This document shows, in pieces, positions 1 through 5,514 of a stretch of DNA of 5,872 nt; positions within the stretch are counted from its first letter, which is position 1, and every line of letters starts with the position of its first letter. The position numbers and the translations under genes are program-made. The stretch lies in contig CALLYN010000954.1 of assembly GCA_937858455.1 (NCBI GenBank), forward strand, positions 1 through 5,872, given 5' to 3'. Below the pieces are notes generated by a model. That model did no database searches. It was not told the DNA's origin and saw nothing but the letters and a program-made list of their open reading frames with translations. Source of the stretch: an uncultured Kouleothrix sp. Lineage in GTDB: Bacteria > Chloroflexota > Chloroflexia > Chloroflexales > Roseiflexaceae.

Positions 1-553
1 ACAGCGGCGACCAGCTGGTGCTGGCCGAGCAGCAGTTGGTGGTTTTCCACAGGCCGCCGGCGGTGGCGCCGGCGTAGGCCACCGCGCTGTTGGTCGGGTC
101 GACGGCCAGCGCGTTGATGCGGCCGGTCACGAGGCCGTACTTGTAGCCATCGGCGGCGGCATCGTTGTCGATTGGCGCCGGGCCAAGCCCGGTCCAGCTC
201 GTCGTACCGACCGGCCGCGTGCCATTGGGCGCGCCGGCGGCTGGGAACATGTCGGCGCCATCGCGCACGTGCTGGCGGAGGTAGGCCTGGGCGCGGCTCT
301 GCCAGGCTGGCGGGATTGTGCGTGCGGGGTAGGCCAGGCGATTGAACGCCGCCTGCGCGCGCGTCTGGATCTCGTCCGACTCGTTTTTGCCGCCCTCGGG
401 CGGCAGGCCACGCAGCCGGGCGTAGCGCTCGCCGGCGCGCAGCCAGCTCTGGGCCGAGCCAGCGTATCCGGCGGCGAGCAGGCTCAACAGCATTGTTGCG
501 AGCAGCGCGGCGCCGGCTATGCGCAAACGCCGCTTGGCTTCCCGGTGTGGCAT
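1..553 (-). CDS. Secreted BNR/VPS10-type repeat (beta-propeller) protein, N-terminal part
   Basis: Partial gene: 184 codons are visible, with no stop before the left edge. The ATG at 553 is chosen because AAGGAG lies five bases upstream and a signal peptide follows at once: basic n-region (R4, K7-R11), hydrophobic core about residues 13-32, and a likely cleavage near the A-x-A-type stretch at 31-36, so export is expected. Residues 37-115 are a charged, helix-prone leader. Residues 119-126 (SWTGLGPA) and the stretch from GRINALAVDPTN (144-155) to GGLWKTTN (166-173) are the pattern seen at the first blade of VPS10/BNR, sialidase-like propellers: a WxxLGP entry, then a strand, an Asp-Pro-Thr-Asn turn, and GGxWKTT. 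By family knowledge these are extracellular and often called glycosyl hydrolases without proof of activity. No catalytic residue can be judged from this fragment. I am confident of the gene and the fold, not of any function. Confidence 0.85.
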   Translation of the reverse strand, partial: MPHREAKRRLRIAGAALLATMLLSLLAAGYAGSAQSWLRAGERYARLRGLPPEGGKNESDEIQTRAQAAFNRLAYPARTIPPAWQSRAQAYLRQHVRDGADMFPAAGAPNGTRPVGTTSWTGLGPAPIDNDAAADGYKYGLVTGRINALAVDPTNSAVAYAGATAGGLWKTTNCCSASTSWSPL

Positions 554-564
554 ACAATCTCCTT
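554..564 (-). promoter_or_regulatory. Shine-Dalgarno site of the BNR-repeat gene
   Basis: On the minus strand AAGGAG (559-564) is followed by a five-base spacer and ATG. It fixes the start codon of the left-edge gene, whose N-terminus is otherwise known only from its signal peptide. Confidence 0.8.
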
Positions 565-713
565 GCGAAAGTTCAATGCGCTGAAATAGGGTGCGTGCGC
601 GGGTGCACGCCGATGGTTGCTGAGCATTGATGGGCTGGTAGCGCGAGTGCTCGGTTGTTTAGCTACGACGTACTGCGCAATGCGCTCGGCGAGAAGCGAG
701 GTTGGGTAGGGCT

Positions 714-742
714 AGCATAGCACCAACCGGGCGGCAAAACAA
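714..742 (-). promoter_or_regulatory. Candidate sigma70-type promoter of the BNR-repeat gene
   Basis: Read on the minus strand, TTGTTT (737-742) lies exactly 17 bases from TATGCT (714-719), which is preceded by TG one base away (extended -10, 720-722). Each hexamer is an imperfect match (3 of 6 and 4 of 6), so support comes from spacing and the TGn element. Transcription would start near 707 and leave a leader of about 150 bases. A nearer promoter was not found. Confidence 0.4.
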
Positions 743-753
743 TCACTGTTTTG
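735..753. promoter_or_regulatory. 19-bp dyad overlapping the -35 box (possible operator)
   Basis: CAAAACA (735-741) and TGTTTTG (747-753) form a perfect 7-bp dyad around ATCAC. It covers the candidate -35 hexamer at 737-742 and is AT-rich in GC-rich surroundings, which fits a binding site for a dimeric repressor. No regulator is encoded in the window, and AT-rich dyads can arise by chance. Confidence 0.3.
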
Positions 754-836
754 TAACAAAGCGATAGCCTGCGTGCAAACTCTATAGATATGAACGCGCG
801 GCACGGCCAGATTGTTATGCCAACACCGTTCACTTT

Positions 837-1002
837 CAGGACTTACGCGATGCGCGTTTTTGCCTTCGGCAGAGCGGTACTTTTTCATGGATGGTGCTCA
901 GATTGTGGCGCTTTGCGCCACAATCTGAGCACAAAAGAAAGCGAAGTACAATGCTGCCGCAGGCGGAAGGAGCCGATATCGCAGGCGACCGCGTAAGTCC
1001 TG
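837..1002. mobile_element. MITE-like element, 166 bp, with 13-bp inverted repeats and 7-bp direct flanks
   Basis: The ends are perfect inverted repeats: CAGGACTTACGCG (837-849) and its reverse complement CGCGTAAGTCCTG (990-1002). TCACTTT stands directly outside both ends (830-836 and 1003-1009), as expected of a target-site duplication; an 8-bp reading (TCACTTTC) is possible if the terminal base is assigned differently. Subterminal segments also pair (862-872 with 954-964, 10 of 11), and the centre is a perfect 18-bp hairpin (894-911/915-932), so the whole element can fold on itself. It has no transposase and no credible gene, so any movement would depend on an enzyme supplied from elsewhere. 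Ends beginning CAGG recall some IS families such as ISAs1, but this is from memory and no parent IS can be named from the window. Confidence 0.75.
894..932. repeat. Perfect 18-bp hairpin inside the MITE
   Basis: The arm at 894-911 (starting GTGCTCAG) is the exact reverse complement of 915-932, with a TTT loop at 912-914. It is followed at once by AAAAGAAA (933-940), the same bases that follow the hairpin of repeat A. With no T-run on the 3' side it is not a plus-strand terminator. It may be a nested member of the hairpin family described under repeats A and B. Confidence 0.85.
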
Positions 1003-1106
1003 TCACTTTCTTTTGGTATGCGTGCCCGGCAACACCGGGCACGCATACCAAAAAGAAATTCGGGGGCGGCTTTGCCACCCCCGAACCCCCGCTATACCGC
1101 AAGTGA
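1003..1106 (-). repeat. Structured repeat A: variable perfect hairpin plus conserved 38-base module
   Basis: Three parts can be seen. A perfect 19-bp stem, 1011-1029 with 1035-1053, has loop CAACA; its sequence is unrelated to the stem of copy B. Next is the 38-base module 1053-1090, 33 of 38 identical to 5577-5614, which folds into a 12-position stem (1059-1070/1074-1085, loop TTT, one C-A mismatch) followed by CCCCC. The outer ends TCACTT (1003-1008) and AAGTGA (1101-1106) are inverted repeats that could close a three-way junction; this outer stem is short and the least certain part. The strand is given as minus because the copy lies just downstream of the minus-strand nucleotidyltransferase gene and looks like a terminator in that direction. 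Confidence 0.7.
1050..1085 (-). terminator. Rho-independent terminator-like hairpin of the nucleotidyltransferase gene
   Basis: On the minus strand the module of repeat A gives a GC-rich stem of 12 positions (1085-1074/1070-1059, loop AAA, one mismatch) followed by TTTCTTTTT (1058-1050). It begins 46 bases past the stop codon at 1132-1134. The T-rich stretch also belongs to the base of the neighbouring hairpin, which might weaken termination. Confidence 0.55.
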
Positions 1107-1131
1107 TCAGCGCCCGCGCTGGCAGCGGCGG

Positions 1132-3630
1132 CTACTGCAACCCGGTGACGAGGCCGGCGTACTTCTCGGTAAGCACGCGCGCCTGCTCGTCGCTGCTGCC
1201 CTCGGCAATGATATGGAAGAACGGCCCGTCGGGGTCGGGCAGGATCAACACCCACTCGTTGCCAAGGTCGATCTTCACGCCATCGACCTGCTCGATCCGG
1301 CGTTCCTGGTACTGCTGGTTGAGGATGCGCATGACCTTGCCCTTGTGCTCCCAGCGGCAGGGCACGCGCGTCTGGTGCATGTAGTAGCGCGGCAGCTCGT
1401 GGATCACCTGCGAGAGGCTGGCGCCGCGCAGCGTCAGCAGCTCCATGATCTTCACAATCGCGAAGATGCCGTCGACGATCGGGTAGAAGCTGGGGAAGAT
1501 ATAGTTGCCGTTGCCGTCGCCCAGCAGCAGCATATCGCGGTTGCTGGCGGCCGTCTGCATCAGCGCGCCGAGTGTCGCTCGCGTGCGCACGATCTTGCCG
1601 CCGTAGTGCTCGGCGATCTGCTCGAACGCGCGCGGCGCCGTCACCGGAACCGCCACCGTGCCGCCGCCATTCACGGCCATCGCCAGCGCGGTGATCGCCG
1701 CCAGCGCCTGGGTGCCGTGCAGCCGCCGTCCGGCGTCGTCCACCAGGTACAGCTTCTCGCCGCCGCCGTCGATCCGCACGCCCATATGAGCGCCCAGCAC
1801 CGGCGTGATCCGCGCCAGCCGCTCCATGCCCTCTTCAAACTCCTGGTGCGTCTGAAACAGCCGGTGGTCGTCGAGGTTGGCGTTCAGCTCGACCACATCG
1901 ACCTCAAGGCGGCGCAGGATATTCGGCAGCAGGCTCGACACATTGGCGTTGGCGTAGTCGATCACCAGGTTGAAATCGCGCGCGATACCGGCAAGGGCTT
2001 CCTGGCGCAGCGCCTTGAAGAACGCGGTGGTGTAGGCTTCGGCGATGCTCTCGATATCGGCGATGCGCCCGATCTCGTCGAGGTACACGCGGCGGTAGTC
2101 TTCGCGGAAGAACACGCCCTCGATCTTGCGCTCGGTGGTGGTGTCGATGTCGAGGCCGTTTTTGTCGAAGAACTTGATATCGACCACGCGATTATCGAAG
2201 GGCGAGAGCCGCAGGTGGATGCCGCCGGCCGCGCCGATCGCGTGGGTGATGAAGCGCGCCACCGGGATGGGCACGCTGTGCATTTCGTCGACGTTCACGC
2301 CGGCCGAGGGCAGCCCGGCGATCATGGCGCGCTTGAGCATGCGCGAGGTGTAGTGCGCGTCGCGGTTCATCGTCACGTGGCTGCCGCGCGGCAGCGTCGC
2401 GCCGAAGGCCGCGCTGAGCTTGGCGCAGAACTCGGGCGTGAGGTCGATGTTCACCAGGCCGGTGATACCATTGCGGCCGAACAGCACGCGCCGGCCCTGC
2501 GAGCCCCAGATAATGCTCGAGCTGATCGTGGCGCCTTCGTCGACCTCCTTGCTCGGCCAGATCTTCACGTTCGCGCCGATCACCGCGCCGGCGTTGATGA
2601 TCGTCTGATCGCCCACGACCACGCCCTCGAACAGCACCGCGCGGCTTTTGATATTGCACTGGCGCATCACAATCGCGCCGCGCAGCTCGGCCCGCTCGCC
2701 GATGTACGAGTTGCGCCAGATGATCGAGCGATCGATCGTGGCGCGCGAGTCGACGACGACATAGTCGCGGATGGCGGTGGGGCCATGGATGATCGCGCCG
2801 CTCTTGATCTTCACGCCGTGGCCCAGAAACACCGGCCCGATGAACTGCGCGTCGGAGGCGATCTCGGCATCGCCCTCGAGCCACAGGTCGTTGCCCTGGT
2901 GATGGCCCACGCGCGGCAGCTGCACCTTGCCGATCATATAGTCGCGGTTGGCGCGCATATACTCTTCGATCGTGCCGACGTCGGTCCAGTAGCCTTCGGC
3001 GATAAAGCCGTACAGCGCGTCGTTCTTGCGCAGCATCTGCGGGAACACATCTTTCGACCAGTCGGTGATCTTGCCCTTGGGGATATACCTGAACACCTCG
3101 GGGTCGAGCACATAGATGCCAGTGTTGACCGTATCGGAGAACACCTCGCCCCAGCTGGGCTTTTCGAGGAACTGGGTGACGTGGCCGTCCTCATTCACGA
3201 TGATCACGCCATACTCAAGCGGGTTCGGCACGCGCGTGAGCGTGAGCGTCGCCAGGGCCTTGCGCTCGTAGTGGAAGTCGATAATCTTGCCAAGCTGGAA
3301 ATCGGTGAGCGCGTCGCCCGAGATCACCAGAAACGGCTCTTTGAGCAGGTGCTCGGCATTCTTGACACTGCCGGCGGTGCCGAGCGGGTGCTCTTCGAGC
3401 GAGTAATCGATATGGACGCCAAGCGCCGAGCCATCGCCGAAGTGATCCTGGATCACGTTCGCAAGATATTGCACCGTGACGACGATCTCGGTAATGCCGT
3501 GCGCCTTAAGCAGCTCGATGATATGCGCCATGACTTGTCGATCGACGATCGGTACCATCGGCTTGGGGCGATTGATTGTGAGCGGGCGCAGGCGCGACCC
3601 CTCGCCCCCAGCCATGACAACAGCTTTCAC
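1132..3630 (-). CDS. Sugar-phosphate nucleotidyltransferase fused to hexapeptide helix and degenerate phosphomannomutase domain
   Basis: 832 residues, close to the length I recall for the fused mannose-1-phosphate guanylyltransferase/phosphomannomutase-like proteins of Chloroflexota and Cyanobacteria. The GTG at 3630 is chosen because AGGAG lies five bases upstream and the Rossmann-type strand KAVVMAGG starts at residue 2. Residues 1-232 form the nucleotidyltransferase domain: [11 protein letters not shown] (8-18) and K23 bind the NTP, D106 in SGDALTD is the expected metal ligand, with EKP (156-158), NTGIY (169-173) and D217 in GYWTDVG. Residues about 245-380 are left-handed beta-helix hexapeptide repeats. 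Residues about 415-832 have the phosphohexomutase fold but lack most catalytic motifs (see findings). Expected reaction: sugar-1-phosphate plus NTP to NDP-sugar plus pyrophosphate, for surface glycans. Mannose/GTP is the usual label, but glucose or another sugar cannot be excluded. The gene stands alone, divergent from the plus-strand operon. Confidence 0.92.
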   Translation of the reverse strand: MKAVVMAGGEGSRLRPLTINRPKPMVPIVDRQVMAHIIELLKAHGITEIVVTVQYLANVIQDHFGDGSALGVHIDYSLEEHPLGTAGSVKNAEHLLKEPFLVISGDALTDFQLGKIIDFHYERKALATLTLTRVPNPLEYGVIIVNEDGHVTQFLEKPSWGEVFSDTVNTGIYVLDPEVFRYIPKGKITDWSKDVFPQMLRKNDALYGFIAEGYWTDVGTIEEYMRANRDYMIGKVQLPRVGHHQGNDLWLEGDAEIASDAQFIGPVFLGHGVKIKSGAIIHGPTAIRDYVVVDSRATIDRSIIWRNSYIGERAELRGAIVMRQCNIKSRAVLFEGVVVGDQTIINAGAVIGANVKIWPSKEVDEGATISSSIIWGSQGRRVLFGRNGITGLVNIDLTPEFCAKLSAAFGATLPRGSHVTMNRDAHYTSRMLKRAMIAGLPSAGVNVDEMHSVPIPVARFITHAIGAAGGIHLRLSPFDNRVVDIKFFDKNGLDIDTTTERKIEGVFFREDYRRVYLDEIGRIADIESIAEAYTTAFFKALRQEALAGIARDFNLVIDYANANVSSLLPNILRRLEVDVVELNANLDDHRLFQTHQEFEEGMERLARITPVLGAHMGVRIDGGGEKLYLVDDAGRRLHGTQALAAITALAMAVNGGGTVAVPVTAPRAFEQIAEHYGGKIVRTRATLGALMQTAASNRDMLLLGDGNGNYIFPSFYPIVDGIFAIVKIMELLTLRGASLSQVIHELPRYYMHQTRVPCRWEHKGKVMRILNQQYQERRIEQVDGVKIDLGNEWVLILPDPDGPFFHIIAEGSSDEQARVLTEKYAGLVTGLQ

Positions 3631-3640
3631 AGCGGCTCCT
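3631..3640 (-). promoter_or_regulatory. Shine-Dalgarno site deciding the GTG start of the nucleotidyltransferase
   Basis: On the minus strand AGGAG (3636-3640) is followed by CCGCT and then GTG at 3630-3628. The reading frame stays open upstream to 4206, so this site together with the start of domain homology argues for GTG and against any longer form. Confidence 0.75.
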
Positions 3641-3677
3641 CTCTGCGTTGGTGGCATGTATTTGGAGAGTGGCGGAT

Positions 3678-3686
3678 AGTATAGCA
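3678..3686 (-). promoter_or_regulatory. Extended -10 promoter of the nucleotidyltransferase gene
   Basis: Minus strand TGCTATACT: TATACT (3678-3683) matches the -10 consensus at 5 of 6 positions and carries the upstream TGn of extended -10 promoters (3684-3686). No good -35 hexamer is seen at the right distance, which such promoters can tolerate. The start would be near 3671, giving a leader of about 40 bases. Confidence 0.45.
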
Positions 3687-3877
3687 TGACGCCAGCAAGT
3701 ATGCTCCGAAGCTCGGAGGCGCGCCATGGCACGCGGCGTGCTAAAGGCTGAGTACCACACCGCCTAGCGGATGGGCACAGCAAAAGCGCGGCGGCCAATA
3801 CGCCGCCTGTGTTTCCGGCCCAGCCAGCGGCGATGTAGGCATGTACCTGATCGCAGGCAGAGCAAGGAGGCTTCCCA

Positions 3878-4366
3878 ATGACATACGATCCCAAACGCAG
3901 CAACACCGCATCGTCGGTCGAGCGCGAGCTCGATCGCAGCAGCAACCAGGCCCACGGCGCGGTCGACAGCGCCGCCGACAAGGCGCACAGCGCCGTCGAC
4001 AGCGCCGCCGACAAGGCCCAGAACCTGGCCAGCACGGTACAGGACAAAGCCCAGCAGGTGAGCGACAAGGCCCAGGATATCGGCCAGCAGGCGGTGGAGC
4101 GCGCCGACGCGGCCACCACCACCGTCGGCGAGAAGATGACCGACGTTGCCCAGACGATCCGCGACAAAGCGCCGGCGACCGGTACGGTGGCGAACGTTGC
4201 CGACACCGCCGCCGATACGCTTGAGCGCGCCGGCAGCTACCTGCAGCAGCAGGATCTGGCCGACATGCGCGCCGACCTCGAAGGCATCATCCGCCGCCAC
4301 CCAATCGAGTCGCTGCTGGTTGGCCTGGGCGTCGGCTACCTGCTGGCCCGCAGCACGCGGAGGTAG
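3878..4366 (+). CDS. LEA-like 11-residue-repeat protein with C-terminal membrane anchor (YqjD/DUF883-like position)
   Basis: 162 residues; the ATG at 3878 has AAGGAGG seven bases upstream (3864-3870). Residues 17-115 are charged, alanine-rich and helical, with a period of 11: [11 protein letters not shown] (28-38) and [11 protein letters not shown] (39-49), then looser units with D-K-A-Q cores (55-67). This pattern is like group 3/4 LEA proteins and apolipoprotein-type amphipathic helices. After a second helix (116-139), residues 140-159 ([20 protein letters not shown]) look like the short anchor ending DUF883/YqjD/ElaB proteins, with basic residues on both sides. No enzyme motif is seen. First gene of a three-gene operon whose next member is Holin-X/YqjE-like, which supports a membrane-bound, possibly stress-related role. 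The exact family is uncertain; it could be called LEA-domain, DUF883-like or hypothetical. Confidence 0.82.
   Translation: MTYDPKRSNTASSVERELDRSSNQAHGAVDSAADKAHSAVDSAADKAQNLASTVQDKAQQVSDKAQDIGQQAVERADAATTTVGEKMTDVAQTIRDKAPATGTVANVADTAADTLERAGSYLQQQDLADMRADLEGIIRRHPIESLLVGLGVGYLLARSTRR
3959..4024 (+). repeat. 33-base tandem repeat, two copies, inside the LEA-like gene
   Basis: Units 3959-3991 and 3992-4024 agree at 29 of 33 bases and encode the two best 11-residue repeats. The near-identity at DNA level points to a fairly recent in-frame duplication, while later 11-residue units have diverged. Confidence 0.8.
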
Positions 4367-4368
4367 CC

Positions 4369-4782
4369 ATGGCGTTCGAGCGCGACCGCGACACATCGAT
4401 CGCCCAGCTGCTTGGCGGCATCGTCACCGACGCGCAAGATCTCGTGCGCCAGGAGATCGCGCTGGCGCGCCAGGAAGTGCGCGAGGAGCTCGGGCAGGCC
4501 AAAGATGCCGGCATCAAGCTAGCGGTAGCCGGCGTGATTCTGGCGATCGGCGGCCTGCTGCTGGTGCTGATGCTGGCGCAGGGCCTGGCGGATCTGTTCG
4601 ATTGGCCGAACTGGGCCGGCTACGGGCTAGTAGGCGCAGTGCTAGCGATCGTCGGCGGCATCCTGTTCAGCTCGGCTCAGAGGCAGCTGAAACAGGTGAA
4701 GCCAGTTCCCGAACAAACCGTTGAAACGCTGAAGGAGAATGTCGAATGGATCAAGGATCGAACGACATCCGACAAACCATAG
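4369..4782 (+). CDS. Holin-X / YqjE-like two-span membrane protein (phage holin superfamily III)
   Basis: 137 residues. The ATG at 4369 lies two bases after the previous stop, and its GGAGG (4359-4363) sits inside the end of that gene, so the two are translated together. Residues 9-48 form an amphipathic helix with the family's look (LVRQEIALARQEVREELGQA at 25-44). Two membrane segments follow, about 50-71 and 82-101, joined by a short turn with W79 and W82. The tail, PEQTVETLKENVEWIKDR (114-131), matches the Pro-x-x-Thr, Lys-Glu-x-x-x-Trp pattern recalled for actinobacterial Holin-X proteins. Despite the name, chromosomal members are not lysis proteins as far as known; the Escherichia coli relative YqjE sits next to YqjD in a stress-induced operon. 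There is no phage gene nearby, so a resident envelope role is inferred. Confidence 0.88.
   Translation: MAFERDRDTSIAQLLGGIVTDAQDLVRQEIALARQEVREELGQAKDAGIKLAVAGVILAIGGLLLVLMLAQGLADLFDWPNWAGYGLVGAVLAIVGGILFSSAQRQLKQVKPVPEQTVETLKENVEWIKDRTTSDKP
4732..4745 (+). promoter_or_regulatory. Shine-Dalgarno site inside the Holin-X gene for the DUF3618-like gene
   Basis: AAGGAG (4732-4737), eight bases before the ATG at 4746, lies inside the preceding gene. Another ATG at 4739 is too close to the site and opens a frame without recognisable protein features, so 4746 is the better start. Confidence 0.65.
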
Positions 4783-5393
4783 AGGACACGCGCGAGTCGC
4801 TCACCGAGAAGCTCGACGCGCTCGAGAGCAAAGCCCGGCAGACCTTCGACCTGAAGCATCAGGTGGCCGAGCGCCCGTGGCTGGCGCTGGGCGCGGCGGT
4901 GGCTACCGGCTATGTGCTCGGCAGCCTGGGGGGCGGCGAGAGCGAAGGCGACTGGAGCAGCCGCTCGGCCAGCGGCTACTCGGCGCCCAGCAGCTACGGC
5001 GAGCGCGGCGTACCAGCCTACAAGCCGCACGGCGACAGCTTCCTGTCGCAGTTCGACGACGAGATCGACATGCTCAAGGGCGCGGCCATGACCACGCTCA
5101 CCAGCTTTATCCGCGACGCGCTCCGCGAGCTTGTGCCGGCGATGGGCGGCCAGCAGCGCCAGACGGGCACGCCGTCGACGGCGCAGGGCGCGTCGATGAG
5201 CGAGTATGATCGCGCGAACCCGACGATCAACAGCGAGGCGATTCCCACCACCACGAGCTACGGCTCAAACGCGGCCGATCGCAACGCTGAGCACGCAACG
5301 CCCTATTACCCACCCGGCTCGGCGGACGATGCGTTTGGCACGGCGTCGCGCGCGCGCGAGCGCAGCGTCGGCGACGAGAAACAGCGCTACTAG
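4746..5393 (+). CDS. DUF3618-like / YqjD-like membrane protein with disordered tail
   Basis: 215 residues. It overlaps the Holin-X gene by 37 bases, a tight arrangement that suggests translational coupling. Residues 7-36 (DIRQTIEDTRESLTEKLDAL and on) carry the Ile-Arg-x-x-Ile-Glu-x-Thr-Arg-x-x-Leu signature of DUF3618, a short helix common in actinobacterial and Chloroflexota membrane proteins. One membrane segment follows at about 44-61 (PWLALGAAVATGYVLGSL), placed as in DUF883/YqjD proteins. After a Gly/Ser-rich linker, residues 97-133 form a second amphipathic helix (EIDMLKGAAMTTLTSFIRDA at 106-125) that may lie on the membrane. Residues 134-215 are polar, low in complexity and probably disordered. 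No catalytic motif. Last gene of the operon, 30 bases before the terminator. The specific role is unknown. Confidence 0.85.
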   Translation: MDQGSNDIRQTIEDTRESLTEKLDALESKARQTFDLKHQVAERPWLALGAAVATGYVLGSLGGGESEGDWSSRSASGYSAPSSYGERGVPAYKPHGDSFLSQFDDEIDMLKGAAMTTLTSFIRDALRELVPAMGGQQRQTGTPSTAQGASMSEYDRANPTINSEAIPTTTSYGSNAADRNAEHATPYYPPGSADDAFGTASRARERSVGDEKQRY

Positions 5394-5423
5394 CGGTTTA
5401 CCTGCGCCGGCCCACGGCACAGT

Positions 5424-5465
5424 AAAAGCACTTCCGGGAGCAACTACCCGCGAAGTGCTTTTTTT
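5424..5465 (+). terminator. Rho-independent terminator of the membrane-protein operon
   Basis: AAAAGCACTTC (5424-5434) pairs perfectly with GAAGTGCTTTT (5452-5462). The stem continues after a single bulged C (5451) with CGGG/CCCG (5435-5438/5447-5450), loop AGCAACTA, and runs into seven T's (5459-5465). It begins 30 bases after the stop of the last operon gene. Confidence 0.9.
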
Positions 5466-5514
5466 GTGCGGCGCCTGCGTTGGCCAAAGCCTTCGGCCAG
5501 GAATTCATACGCTG

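Larger units (their letters stand above)
554..1131. other. Gene-free stretch between two minus-strand genes
   Basis: No open frame here shows a Shine-Dalgarno site with recognisable protein features. The short frames at 790-1106 run through palindromic DNA. The stretch is accounted for by the leader and promoter of the left gene (to about 753), 83 bases with nothing recognised, the MITE-like element (837-1002) and structured repeat A (1003-1106). Confidence 0.7.
3631..3877. other. Divergent intergenic region
   Basis: This 247-base region separates the minus-strand nucleotidyltransferase from the plus-strand membrane-protein operon and must hold both promoters. The minus-strand one is listed separately. 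For the plus strand I see no convincing -35/-10 pair. Short dyads are present (GCACG/CGTGC at 3729-3741; GCGGCG/CGCCGC flanking CCAATA near 3790-3807) but are unremarkable in such GC-rich DNA. Confidence 0.5.

Noticed and set aside
127..589. Open frames at 127-411 (minus) and 269-589 (plus) near the left edge
   Set aside because: Both are out of frame with or antisense to the edge-truncated BNR-repeat gene, which has the signal peptide, ribosome site and family motifs.
837..1106. CRISPR array or tRNA-like cluster suggested by the repeated hairpins
   Set aside because: There are no evenly spaced identical direct repeats with spacers, and the stems do not fit a tRNA cloverleaf or carry tRNA consensus bases.
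790..1255. Small open frames through the MITE and repeat A on both strands
   Set aside because: They run through perfect palindromes, so their peptides reflect hairpin sequence, and none shows a ribosome site with protein-like composition.
1018..3684. An 888-codon open frame on the plus strand, antisense to the nucleotidyltransferase
   Set aside because: Its translation is rich in His, Arg, Asp and Ala with no recognisable domain, as expected opposite a GC-rich gene. The minus-strand frame has intact family motifs throughout.
3631..4206. Upstream extension of the nucleotidyltransferase frame to an ATG at 4206
   Set aside because: It would run antisense through the LEA-like gene and across the promoter region. 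The family N-terminus and a good ribosome site coincide at the GTG at 3630.
3764..4396. A 210-codon minus-strand frame opposite the LEA-like gene
   Set aside because: It mirrors the repetitive plus-strand gene, lacks a convincing ribosome site and has no known domain. The plus-strand gene has a strong Shine-Dalgarno site and an operon context.
4369..4782. Prophage lysis gene, suggested by the holin-family membrane protein
   Set aside because: No endolysin, portal, tail or integrase gene is near, and the operon partners are DUF3618/YqjD-type proteins typical of the resident chromosomal branch of this family.
4739..5209. A 156-codon plus-strand frame starting at 4739
   Set aside because: Overlaps the DUF3618-like gene in a different frame, is mostly Arg, Ala and Gly, and its ATG is only one base from the Shine-Dalgarno site.
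5424..5465. Bidirectional use of the operon terminator by the right-edge minus-strand gene
   Set aside because: The minus-strand 3' side has only a short T-run (GCTTTTACT), and a terminator-like hairpin closer to that gene is present at 5574-5609.
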